From Pseudomonadota bacterium (GTDB lineage: Bacteria; Desulfobacterota; Desulfovibrionia; Desulfovibrionales; Desulfovibrionaceae), in contig JAEZMB010000030.1 in the NCBI GenBank assembly GCA_023435825.1, positions 1 to 32,204 on the forward strand: a stretch of DNA of 32,204 nucleotides, given 5' to 3'. Below the pieces are notes generated by a model. It was not told where the DNA came from. It saw nothing but the letters and a program-made list of their open reading frames with translations, and searched no databases. Position 1 is the stretch's first letter. Every line of letters starts with the position of its first letter. The position numbers and the translations under genes were made by a program. This document shows, piece after piece, positions 22,001-28,510 of the stretch.

Positions 22001-22530
22001 GGGTGGTCGATCCCGTCAGCTTCGACGACCTGCCCCGGGGCGAGGCCGGCATGGTGGTCATCGGCGGCACGCAGATCATGAAGGGCTATCTGGACGATCC
22101 GGAAAAGACCGCCGCGGTGCTTTTCGAGCGGGACGGCATTCGCTGGTACGTCACCGGCGACAAGGGCCGCCTGGACGAAGACGGCTTCCTGTCCATTCTC
22201 GACCGCTATTCGCGCTTCGCCAAGATCGGCGGCGAGATGATCAGCCTGTCGGCGGTGGAGGACCGGTTGGCCCGGGTCTTGCCCGAAGGCGCGGAGGCCT
22301 GCGCCGTGGCGGTCCCGGACCCCAAGAAAGGCGAACTGGTGGCGGCCCTGGTGGCGGGAATGGAGGACCCGGGCGTGCTGCGCAAGTCCCTGCTCGACGC
22401 CGGGGTGGAAGCGATCATGGTGCCGTCCCGTTTCATCGGCGTCGCGGCCATCCCCAAGCTCGGCAGCGGCAAGAACGACGTGAACGCGGCCAAGAAACTG
22501 GCCTTGGCCCATGAAGAAGGCGCCGTGTAG
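19057..22530 (+). CDS. aas: Lysophospholipid transporter / acyltransferase / acyl-ACP synthetase fusion (LplT-PlsC-Aas)
   Basis: A 1157-residue inner-membrane protein joining three functions. Residues 1-415 are a 12-helix MFS transporter like LplT, which flips lysophospholipids inward. Residues 440-630 are a PlsC-type acyltransferase (HTSYLD, His457 and Asp462; FPEGAITRNG further on). Residues 640-1157 are an AMP-forming acyl-ACP synthetase with the ATP loop SSGSEGTPKG near 799-808, GYGTTETTP and a TGDKGRLDEDG block. In E. coli LplT and Aas are separate adjacent genes; fusions are known in other bacteria. Together they re-acylate lyso-phosphatidylethanolamine. AGGAG lies 7 bases before the ATG. 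It follows the rhombosortase by 79 bp, with a terminator between. Confidence 0.93.
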   Translation: MARLLRIPGFSPYLIAMLLNAMTDLGHKIIIQNTIFKCYSGDAQIALTALVNGLILLPYIMFFTPSGFISDKYPKNWVMRISAAITIPATIGIYLCYSAGLFWPAFGLTFLLGIQAAVYSPAKYGYIKELVGKELLAPANAAVQAVTVIAILAGALVYSIFFEHLLGVAGIGGEGMTPGAILMAVTPCTLPLIVGAVLETGLTWLMPSRTATDTSLRFDRKTYLKGEYLKSNLRTLTRTETIWLSAVGLAIFWAVNQVLLAAFGAHLKDVAGVENTVVTQGLLALGGVGIIIGSGLAGRVSRNYIETGVIPIGAVGMTAGLFLLPSLSSPFWLGALMLGYGICGGLLIVPLNALIQFHARGEDLGKVLAGNNFVQNLLMLLFLAAETLAATVHLGSRPLFHALAVVALGGTIYTLYKLPQSLLRYILGVLVAKRYNLTVSGLNNIPSQGGTLLLGNHTSYLDWAVLHLAVPRRVRFVMARDIYERWYLKWLLDRFEVIPISPTASKGAIQAVTAALTAGECVAIFPEGAITRNGQLGTFKRGFELAAKSTGCAIVPFYMRGLWGSLFSFATAKLRETSKLRSVRDVTICFGSPLSEDASAAEVKAAVLRLSVAAWHAYATTFDTIPVAWLKAAKRAPNRLAVAESSGVRLTNRRLMAGVLLTAGLLGRRTRGEQNVGVLLPPSAAGIMANMALLMRGKTVVNLNFTSGRELVAKAVARADIRTLVTSRQFLTRLAAKGFDLKELLPEDQIFYMEDLRETVSSRSRLIALAKAWLLPALMLRLLYCKRASTADTAAILFSSGSEGTPKGVMLSHENIVGNAKQVASLINPRDNDIIVGSLPLFHAFGLTITTLLPLLEGIPVVCHPDPTDAVKIGRLVAQYQATLLCGTPTFLGLYARNRKLNPLMFASLRLVVAGAERLPEAIRTAFKDKFNKEVFEGYGTTETTPVAAVNTPDVLNTSDYTVQQGTKPGTVGLPLPGSFVRVVDPVSFDDLPRGEAGMVVIGGTQIMKGYLDDPEKTAAVLFERDGIRWYVTGDKGRLDEDGFLSILDRYSRFAKIGGEMISLSAVEDRLARVLPEGAEACAVAVPDPKKGELVAALVAGMEDPGVLRKSLLDAGVEAIMVPSRFIGVAAIPKLGSGKNDVNAAKKLALAHEEGAV

Positions 22531-22595
22531 GAATCCAAAGACTCGATTGGTCTGGTTTCGCGGGGTGGTGGGTTCGGCCATCACCCCGGCCTCCG

Positions 22596-22612
22596 CCCCG
22601 GCATAGCCGGGG
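22596..22612 (+). terminator. GC hairpin downstream of the aas fusion
   Basis: CCCCGGC-ATA-GCCGGGG, a perfect 7-bp stem with a 3-base loop, 66 bases after the stop. It has no U-tract. It may be a weak terminator or simply a GC palindrome. Confidence 0.35.
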
Positions 22613-22622
22613 AATCGCGGGC

Positions 22623-22757
22623 ATGGACTGCGACCGGCTCCAGGCCAAGACGGTCGCCAAGCGCATCACCGCGCTGACGCAGTGCGCCGGCACCGAGAAG
22701 ACCATGCCCTTGGCCTCGAAGACCGCTTTCGGGCGGTTCATCAAGGACCATGCCTAA
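22623..22757 (+). pseudogene. 44-codon open frame, probable gene remnant
   Basis: ATG at 22623 to TAA at 22757 would give a 44-residue basic peptide ending KTAFGRFIKDHA. The codon use is GC-rich like the host genome, unlike the AT-rich DNA that begins right after it. There is no ribosome-binding site and I do not recognise the product. It looks like the end of a gene whose front was lost when the adjacent AT-rich segment arrived, or a chance open frame. Confidence 0.3.
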
Positions 22758-22807
22758 GTCACCGAATGAGAACTACTTTGACGCACTTGAGAACATATTA
22801 GACACGA

Positions 22808-22828
22808 GGGGGGGCCGAAAGGCCTCCC
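22808..22828. terminator. GAAA-loop hairpin between the remnant frame and the AIPR gene
   Basis: A G-rich arm (22808-22816) pairs with GGCCTCCC (22821-22828) through a GAAA tetraloop. The T-rich side (TATTGTTTCTT) follows on the plus strand, so it works best for rightward transcripts, but it also lies 23 bases beyond the minus-strand AIPR stop and may end both. Confidence 0.55.
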
Positions 22829-22850
22829 TATTGTTTCTTACTATTCATTT

Positions 22851-24623
22851 TTATGACTTAGACATGTCAACGAGACCAGCTCTTGTCTTGAAAAAATTCT
22901 CTTTTACTTCTGTGACAAAAGCCTGTCTCTTCATCCTGTCTTCGGTTGCATCTAAAAAAGGATCCATAAAGTGACAGCACTTTAGCAAAAAATCAAGTTG
23001 ACTTTCATCGTTTCCAGACATAATAGTTTTGATATCTAAACAAAGACTATCAACTTTTTTATCTGTGAATTGAATTGCTTTGCCTTCAAACACTATTAGC
23101 TTTATTATCATCATTATATACCACTTAAATTTCCTATAAACATTTGGCAGTCTTCCGTTGCTAAAGTGCAACAGAAGTCTATACAAAGTATATGCTGCTG
23201 TGTAATAAATCTCTTCACGATTTCTGCAATCAAACAAATCATCTCGAAGCTCGCCCATAAGCTGATTTGGGTACCTTGTTGCCAAGTCGGGCCGTTCGAA
23301 GAACATAGCACCTGAACACCTCGAGAGCTCTCGAATATCAAAAATTCTGATACTTGGAACCCCTTCTTGCGCAAACTGATTTTGTCTACGGGCAAAATAT
23401 AACTTTTGATTTTGATCTTCTGCTGCAGACCTAGCAACAAAAAATCTTTCTATCTTTTTAACCATTTCAAGTGTAGCCAAGAACTGGTGATCCTCCACCT
23501 TGGTCTGATTGTTTGTAGTCTTAACTATTTCATCAATTATTTCACTATCTGTAGTTTCAATAACCTTAACAGTTATATTTACATCATCGAGTAAATCATC
23601 TCGATTCTCATACAATACATTAGATGTTTGACACCCGTTTACAATTTGAAAATTTTCTATGTTAAGAGAATTTGTACTTAACAATACATCAGGAGAGATA
23701 ATCGTTATGCCATTATTTAAAATTCCGAAGCGTTTACGGGAAGCGTCATTTCGCAAAGTTTCATTCATCGCATTATTGACAGCATTATCAAGACCAAGAA
23801 AATCTCTGATATTTTCGTCGAATATACCTTTCCTTAGGTAGCCAGTTTCATCACACAACACTTTTTCAACAAATTCTTTCGCTTTCACAGTAACAACATA
23901 ACTTTCACTTATTCCTTCCGTAGCGGGGAAATGGGCGTTAGCAATAATCTGTAACTGCACACTCACAGGCTGGACAGATCTCATCCAAAGATGAACCAAT
24001 TCATCTCGACCAATATGGATAACATCCACAAACGAAAAGTAATCCAGGTCTATCAAAGATTGCTTAAACGCCTCTAGGGCCGCCACAACCTCTCTCTCAG
24101 TCGAAACTTGCCCTCCAGTTGCGTAATAGCAATATATTTCTGGACGACCAGACTTAACCTTACGCAAATTCGAAAAAATACAATCAAGTATTTCCTTTTT
24201 TTTGGTCAAGTATTCATCTTGTGGATAAACTGATTGAGGCTTAAAAAAATCTATGATTCCAGATTGGAAAACATTAATATCTGACTTTGAATACTTTTCC
24301 CCGCTTTTTGCCTGAGAGCAACATATTTTTACTTCAATATTTCTCTTTGGCTTACCAAAAATAGCAGCAGCTTCTTCAGTAGTCGAAACCAACTCTCCGT
24401 CAATAATAAACATAACACCATCAATCCCAGGATCATCTCCCTCGTACACATGATCTTGAGGGACTATCTTCCCATAGTAATACTTTGATATTAAGCAATA
24501 ATTTACAAAAGCTTCAAATGCTTTTGCGAGGTCAAACCCGGCCAATCCAAATTCGTCGACAAAATAATCTAAGTGAGACTTTAAAACTGGATGCATCTCC
24601 CCGTACCTTTGACCTTTGAGCAT
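22851..24623 (-). CDS. AIPR-family abortive phage infection protein
   Basis: A 590-residue protein of the AIPR family (Abi phage-resistance proteins). The N-terminal part resembles a restriction-endonuclease fold: Asp68 in GIDGVMFIIDGE, then EVK (97-99) and QAK (104-106), suggestive of a PD-(D/E)XK core, then NVFQSGIIDFF. The AIPR core follows with FGILNNGITIIS (299-310), QIVNGCQTSNVLYEN (326-340) and TTNNQTKVEDHQF (369-381). Role by family: nucleic-acid damage or growth arrest on phage infection; activity here is inferred. Start is uncertain: ATG 24623 has no ribosome-binding site, while ATG 24596 has AAAGG 9 bases upstream. The gene is AT-rich with A/T-ending codons, unlike every neighbour. 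It stands alone, without restriction-modification or other defence partners. Confidence 0.88.
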   Translation of the reverse strand: MLKGQRYGEMHPVLKSHLDYFVDEFGLAGFDLAKAFEAFVNYCLISKYYYGKIVPQDHVYEGDDPGIDGVMFIIDGELVSTTEEAAAIFGKPKRNIEVKICCSQAKSGEKYSKSDINVFQSGIIDFFKPQSVYPQDEYLTKKKEILDCIFSNLRKVKSGRPEIYCYYATGGQVSTEREVVAALEAFKQSLIDLDYFSFVDVIHIGRDELVHLWMRSVQPVSVQLQIIANAHFPATEGISESYVVTVKAKEFVEKVLCDETGYLRKGIFDENIRDFLGLDNAVNNAMNETLRNDASRKRFGILNNGITIISPDVLLSTNSLNIENFQIVNGCQTSNVLYENRDDLLDDVNITVKVIETTDSEIIDEIVKTTNNQTKVEDHQFLATLEMVKKIERFFVARSAAEDQNQKLYFARRQNQFAQEGVPSIRIFDIRELSRCSGAMFFERPDLATRYPNQLMGELRDDLFDCRNREEIYYTAAYTLYRLLLHFSNGRLPNVYRKFKWYIMMIIKLIVFEGKAIQFTDKKVDSLCLDIKTIMSGNDESQLDFLLKCCHFMDPFLDATEDRMKRQAFVTEVKENFFKTRAGLVDMSKS

Positions 24624-24812
24624 AAATATTTTTTAATGATATCCCTTCAAAGGGGCAGCACCAACTCGTCAACAATAAGCTAATAAATATCGCCGTCGCG
24701 TCAGCAGGTCAAGATGGGTACCGAACCTCAAGATAAGACCATTGTTTTGCCACAACTCAATTTCTTTAGCATATTCCCCGATCCCCTGACCTCGAGGTAA
24801 AGGGGTCGCCCC

Positions 24813-24894
24813 GGATAACCGTTCCCCTGAAATCCCAGGCCAAGAGGTTATCCACCCGGTTATCCAACGAAAAAAGGGCCTACGGTTATTCACC
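24813..24894. other. Cluster of DnaA-box-like motifs beside the tRNA
   Basis: TTATCCACC (24848-24856), TTATCCAAC (24860-24868), TTATTCACC (24886-24894) and an inverted GGATAACC (24813-24820) recur within 82 bp, with GGTTATCC repeated exactly 12 bp apart. The first is one base off the DnaA consensus TTATNCACA. It may be a DnaA-binding or island-borne repeat. The third copy is partly explained by the tRNA terminator stem. Confidence 0.35.
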
Positions 24895-24902
24895 GCAAGC
24901 CC
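24870..24902 (-). terminator. Rho-independent terminator of tRNA-Pro
   Basis: Read on the minus strand: GGGC-TTG-CGGT-GAATA-ACCG-TAG-GCCC followed by TTTTTT. It lies 10 bases beyond the tRNA CCA end. The U-run and two-part stem make this the clearest terminator in the window. Confidence 0.8.
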
Positions 24903-24912
24903 TCGAAAGAAC

Positions 24913-24989
24913 TGGTCGGGATGAGAGGATTTGAACCTCCGACCCCCTGAACCCCATTCAGGTGCGCTCCCAGACTGCGCTACATCCCG
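24913..24989 (-). tRNA. tRNA-Pro (anticodon GGG)
   Basis: A 77-nt cloverleaf including an encoded CCA end (24913-24915). The acceptor stem CGGGATG pairs with CATCCCG, the D-arm has TAGCGCAGTCTGG, the anticodon stem is CCTGA/TCAGG with loop ATGGGGT giving anticodon GGG, and the T-arm has GGAGGTTCAAATCCTC. It reads proline codons CCC/CCU. Its 3' end points at the AT-rich AIPR segment, so it is the probable integration site. Confidence 0.95.
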
Positions 24990-25130
24990 ACGCGAGGAGC
25001 GGAAACTAGAACCCATTTCGCGTTTTGTCAACGCTAAAATTTCCGGCCCGCGAAAATTCCTTTTCCGGCCACGCGTTGCTTCACCCCGCCTGCCCTGCTA
25101 TCATGCCCCAAATCAGAACCAGGACCGACC

Positions 25131-26663
25131 ATGAACGACCAGCCCATACTCGTCACCGGAGCCACCGGCTATGTCGGCGGACGCCTTGTGCCTGCCCTGC
25201 TCGCCGCCGGACATCGCGTGCGCGCCGTGGCCCGATCCCTGGACAAACTCGCCTGCCGCCCCTTTGCCGGCCACCCCAACCTCGAACTCGCCCAGGCCGA
25301 CATCCGCGACGCCACGGCCATGCGGCGCGCCGCCGACGGCTGCCGCGCCGCCTACTACCTCGTCCACTCCATGCACTCGGCCAAGGGCGACTTCGCCGCC
25401 GCCGACCGGGAAGCGGCCAGCACCATGGCCGCCGTGGCCCACGACGCCGGACTTTCCCGCATCATCTACCTCGGCGGCCTGGGCAGCGACGACGACACGC
25501 TGAGCCACCACCTGCAGTCCCGACACGAAACGGCCCGCGTCCTGGCCGCCGGCCCCGTGCCCGTCACCCACCTGCGCGCGGCCATGATCCTCGGGTCCGG
25601 CAGCGCCTCGTTCGAGATCATGCGCTATCTCGTGGACCGGCTCCCCTTCATGATCACCCCGCGCTGGGTGCGAAACCGGTGCCAGCCCATCGCCATCTCC
25701 GACGTCCTGGGCTATCTCGCGGGCTGTCTGGACGAGCCGCGCACCGCCGGGCTGACCCTCGACATCGGCGGCCCGGACGTCCTGTCCTACGGCGACATCT
25801 TCGCCATCTACGCCGAGGAGGCCGGACTGCCCAGGCGACTCATCGTGCCCGTGCCGCTGCTCACCCCGCGCCTTTCCACCTACTGGCTCCAGCTCGTGAC
25901 GCCACTGCCCCGTTCGCTTATCGTGCCCCTGGTCGAAGGGCTGCGAAACGAGGTGATCTGCCACGACCGCCGCATCCTCGACCTCGTGCCGCGCCAGTGC
26001 CTGACCATTCGCCAGGCCGTGCGCCTGGCCCTGGAGAAGGTCCGCCAGAACGCCGTGGAAACGACGTGTTCCGACGCCGGCAACGCCGCGCCGCCGGAAT
26101 GGACGGCCTGCGGCGACGCGCCCTATGCCGGCGGCACGATCTATGAGTGCGGCTACAGGGCGACCCTGGGCGCGGACGCGGACCGGGTCTGGAAGGCCGT
26201 GGCCGGCATCGGCGGCGACACCGGCTGGTACTGGGGCAACGCCTTGTGGCGGCTGCGCGGCTTTCTCGACCAGTTGGCCGGCGGCGTGGGCCTGCGGCGC
26301 GTGACCATCCGGCGCGAGTCGCTGGCCGTGGGCGATCCCCTGGATTTCTGGCGCGTGGTGGCCCTGGAGCCCGGCCGGCGGCTGGTGCTTCTGGCCGAAA
26401 TGCGCACCCCGGGCGAGGCGCTGCTGGAACTGCGCCTGACCCCGGCCGGGCCGGGAGCCACGGAACTGGTGGTGCACTCCAAATTCCTGCCCCGGGGACT
26501 GGCCGGGCTGGCCTATTGGTACGCCCTGCTCATTCCCCACAACCTCGTTTTCGCCGGGCTTTTGCGCGGCATGGCCGAGGCCATGGGCGCGCCCATCCTG
26601 TCCGGCCCGATCCGCTTCACTCCGACCAGGCCGGCGGCCTGCTCCCTGCCGCGCGCCCGGTGA
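25131..26663 (+). CDS. NAD(P)-binding SDR-like protein fused to a DUF2867/SRPBCC domain
   Basis: A 510-residue cytoplasmic protein. Residues 5-290 are an atypical short-chain dehydrogenase/reductase with the Rossmann loop TGATGYVGGRL (9-19), the ribose-site segment of which ends VARS; the usual YxxxK pair is replaced by atypical-SDR features. Residues 330-490 match the DUF2867 region that often follows such SDRs (SRPBCC-like, with DTGWYWGNALWRLRG and KFLPRGLAGLAYWYALLIPHN). Such fusions are widespread but of unknown substrate. A weak AGGA lies 6 bases before the ATG. The stop TGA overlaps the GTG start of the next gene, so the two are translationally coupled. Confidence 0.88.
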   Translation: MNDQPILVTGATGYVGGRLVPALLAAGHRVRAVARSLDKLACRPFAGHPNLELAQADIRDATAMRRAADGCRAAYYLVHSMHSAKGDFAAADREAASTMAAVAHDAGLSRIIYLGGLGSDDDTLSHHLQSRHETARVLAAGPVPVTHLRAAMILGSGSASFEIMRYLVDRLPFMITPRWVRNRCQPIAISDVLGYLAGCLDEPRTAGLTLDIGGPDVLSYGDIFAIYAEEAGLPRRLIVPVPLLTPRLSTYWLQLVTPLPRSLIVPLVEGLRNEVICHDRRILDLVPRQCLTIRQAVRLALEKVRQNAVETTCSDAGNAAPPEWTACGDAPYAGGTIYECGYRATLGADADRVWKAVAGIGGDTGWYWGNALWRLRGFLDQLAGGVGLRRVTIRRESLAVGDPLDFWRVVALEPGRRLVLLAEMRTPGEALLELRLTPAGPGATELVVHSKFLPRGLAGLAYWYALLIPHNLVFAGLLRGMAEAMGAPILSGPIRFTPTRPAACSLPRAR

Positions 26664-27145
26664 GCGTCCCGCCCGTCCTGACCATCGGGCCCGCCGCGCC
26701 GGCCGACGCCCCGGCCCTGGCCCGGGTCTTCGCGGCCGCCATCGAGGCCAAGGCCCGGGAGGGCTACGGCCCGCGCGAACGCGCTGCCTGGGCCGCCCGA
26801 GGCACGCCCGAGCGCTTCGCCGCCATGCTGGCCGATGGGCGCAACACCATCCTGGCCGCCTGGCAGGGCGGCCGGCTGTGCGGTCTGGCCGGGCTCACCG
26901 GCTTCGAGGTCAGCCTGCTCTACGCCGCCCCCGACGCCCCGCCCGGGACCGGCGGGGCGCTTCTGGCCGCCGTGGAGGCCCTAGCCCGGGAACGGGGACT
27001 GGCCGGCCTGGAGCTGTGCGCCTCGCGCAACGCCCTGTCGTTTTACCTGCGCCACGGCTACGCCATCGTCAGCCCGGCCCGACGGGAGCTGACGCCCCAG
27101 ATTTCCCTGCCCGTATGCCTCATGGCCAAGTCCCTGATCCCGTAG
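26660..27145 (+). CDS. GNAT-family N-acetyltransferase
   Basis: A 161-residue acetyltransferase of the GNAT fold. The GTG start at 26660 overlaps the previous stop as GTGA. Fold landmarks: ARVFAAAIEAKAREGYG (substrate helices), VSLLYAAPDAPPGTGGALLAAVE (the acetyl-CoA loop, PGTGG in place of the usual Q/RxxGxG/A), and LELCASRNALSFYLRHGYA, the conserved C-terminal block. The overlapped arrangement suggests one unit with the SDR-DUF2867 gene. The stop codon TAG lies within the left end of a MITE-like copy. Substrate unknown. Confidence 0.88.
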   Translation: MSVPPVLTIGPAAPADAPALARVFAAAIEAKAREGYGPRERAAWAARGTPERFAAMLADGRNTILAAWQGGRLCGLAGLTGFEVSLLYAAPDAPPGTGGALLAAVEALARERGLAGLELCASRNALSFYLRHGYAIVSPARRELTPQISLPVCLMAKSLIP

Positions 27146-27242
27146 TGCCGCGCCCCTGACAAAATACGGCAGTATTTTGAAAAAAATTACCGCGTTAGCC
27201 TGCAGGCGACGAAATGCCCTCCGCGCTTTTCGTCGCCGCGGC
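27142..27242. repeat. MITE-like element, copy 3 (reverse orientation, degenerate)
   Basis: Aligned with the reverse complement of the copy at 15179-15287: TAGTGCCGCGCCCCTGAC (against TAGTGTCGCGTCCCTTAA), AAAATACGGCAGTATTTTG palindrome (27160-27179), GAAAAAAATTAC, GGCGACGAAATGCC and a right end GCGCTTTTCG..CGCG. The match runs the whole length with scattered changes. Its TAG is again the stop codon of the upstream gene (GNAT). No coding capacity. Confidence 0.65.
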
Positions 27243-27266
27243 CAAGGCGAAGCCCGCCCAACGTGA

Positions 27267-27301
27267 AACGGGCCGTCCTCCTTGTCGGAGAACGGCCCGT
27301 T
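27267..27301 (-). terminator. Hairpin terminator of mqnE
   Basis: Arms of 15 bp with one mismatch (27267-27281 and 27287-27301: AACGGGCCGTCCTCC against its near-complement), loop TTGTC, located 23 bases beyond the mqnE stop. Minus-strand sequence after the stem is only weakly T-rich. Confidence 0.6.
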
Positions 27302-27323
27302 GAAGCTGGCGACAGCATTGCAC

Positions 27324-28418
27324 CTAGCGGGGCACGGGCCGGAAATCCGGGGTGCGCTCCACCGGTACCATGCCGGCGGCCTCGATGGCCTGGCGCAGCT
27401 CGGTCAGGGTCAGGCCCTTGGGCGTGTCGGCCCCGGCGGCATGGCCGATGCGCTCCTCGATGATGGTGCCGTCGAAGTCGTCGGCCCCGGCCCACAGGGC
27501 CATCTGGGCCGCCTTGATGCCGAGCATGGCCCAGTAGGCCTTGAGATGCGGAATGTTGTCGAGGAAAAGGCGCGACAGGGCCATGACCCGCAGCACGGTG
27601 AGGCCGTCGGGGCCTGAAGCCTTGAGCGCATTGTTGGCCGGCTGGTAGGCCAGGGGGATGAAGCAGGTGAAACCGCCGGTGAGGTCTTGCAGGTCGCGCA
27701 GGGCCGACAGATGGGCCACCCGGTCGGACCAGCTCTCGATATGGCCAAAAAGCATGGTGGCGTTGGTGGGCAAGCCCTGACCATGGGCCGTGGCGTGGAT
27801 CTGCAGCCAGCGTTCGCCGGAAATCTTTTCCGGGCACAGCTTCTCGCGCAGGGCCGGCGAGAACACTTCCGCCCCGCCGCCGGGCAGCATCATGAGGCCG
27901 GCTTCTTTCAGCGCCGCCAGGATCTCGAACTCGGCCACGCCGCGCGTGTCGGCCAGATGGGCCACTTCCACGGCGGTGAAGGCCTTGATGCCGGCTTGCG
28001 GGCACTGGCGCGACACGGCCCGCAGCATGTCCAGGTAATATTCCAGGGGCAGCTCGGGGTTGAGTCCGCCGACGATGTGGATCTCGCGGATGGGCAGATG
28101 GCTCTTGGCGGCCAGGTCGGCCACGATGTCGTCCACGGACAGGGTTCGCCCGCCGGGTGCGCCGCGTTTTTTATAAAACGCGCAGAAGCGGCAGGCGTTG
28201 ACGCACACGTTGGTGAAGTTCACGTGGACGTTGTGAACGTAGTAGGCGTTTCGGCCGTGTTTTTGCAGGCGCGTTTGCATGGCTGCCGCGCACAGATCGT
28301 GCAACGGCGCGGACAGCGCCAGGATGAGCGCCTCGTCGGCGCTTATTCGCGCGCCGGAGTGGGCCTTGTCCAGGATGGCGGCGCAGGCGTCGCCGGAGAT
28401 GGGTGTCATTGCGTTCAT
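27324..28418 (-). CDS. mqnE: Aminofutalosine synthase (radical SAM, menaquinone biosynthesis)
   Basis: A 364-residue radical-SAM enzyme that joins the enolpyruvyl-benzoate side chain to SAM-derived adenosine to give 6-amino-6-deoxyfutalosine, an early step of the futalosine route to menaquinone. The [4Fe-4S] motif CVNACRFC lies at Cys72, Cys76 and Cys79, followed by AFYKK. The choice of MqnE over the related MqnC rests on LPGGGAEVFS, CPEKISGERWLQIH and TNATMLFGHIESW, which match the MqnE pattern. Start at 28418 (MNAMTP); a second ATG at 28409 is possible, and neither has a strong ribosome-binding site. Upstream in-frame codons to 28520 are non-coding in character. It is divergent from a secreted protein gene with a 92-bp shared promoter region. 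Confidence 0.92.
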   Translation of the reverse strand: MNAMTPISGDACAAILDKAHSGARISADEALILALSAPLHDLCAAAMQTRLQKHGRNAYYVHNVHVNFTNVCVNACRFCAFYKKRGAPGGRTLSVDDIVADLAAKSHLPIREIHIVGGLNPELPLEYYLDMLRAVSRQCPQAGIKAFTAVEVAHLADTRGVAEFEILAALKEAGLMMLPGGGAEVFSPALREKLCPEKISGERWLQIHATAHGQGLPTNATMLFGHIESWSDRVAHLSALRDLQDLTGGFTCFIPLAYQPANNALKASGPDGLTVLRVMALSRLFLDNIPHLKAYWAMLGIKAAQMALWAGADDFDGTIIEERIGHAAGADTPKGLTLTELRQAIEAAGMVPVERTPDFRPVPR

Positions 28419-28510
28419 GGCTGCGGCACGGTAGAATTTTGTTGGGGCGATATGCCCTCTACCCCTTTTCCGCGACGTCCGCCAGGGCGGCGCGGGCGTG
28501 GAGACCGATG

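Larger units (their letters stand above)
22758..24700. mobile_element. AT-rich horizontally acquired segment (AIPR defence island or remnant)
   Basis: Base composition drops abruptly at about 22758 and returns to GC-rich by about 24780, close to a tRNA-Pro gene. The segment carries one complete gene (AIPR family). No integrase, transposase or duplicated tRNA end was found, so the boundaries are set only by composition. A tRNA-adjacent site is a usual entry point for genomic islands; the 3' end of the tRNA faces the segment, as expected. It could be a full small cassette or what is left of a larger island. Confidence 0.7.

Noticed and set aside
19167..22514. Plus-strand open frame of 1115 codons in another frame
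   Set aside because: Overlaps the LplT-PlsC-Aas fusion in a shifted frame; translation is Arg/Pro/His-rich with no domain.
22750..22974. Plus-strand open frame of 74 codons over the island's left edge
   Set aside because: It overlaps the terminator hairpin and the 3' end of the AIPR gene on the other strand and has no ribosome-binding site.
22531..24912. Duplicated tRNA-Pro end as an att site
   Set aside because: I looked for the last 20 or so bases of the tRNA in the region left of it, including the GC/AT boundary, and found no copy.
27160..27179. Rho-independent terminator of the GNAT gene
   Set aside because: The palindrome is followed by an A-run, not a T-run, in the direction of the gene; the whole stretch is better explained as a MITE-like copy.
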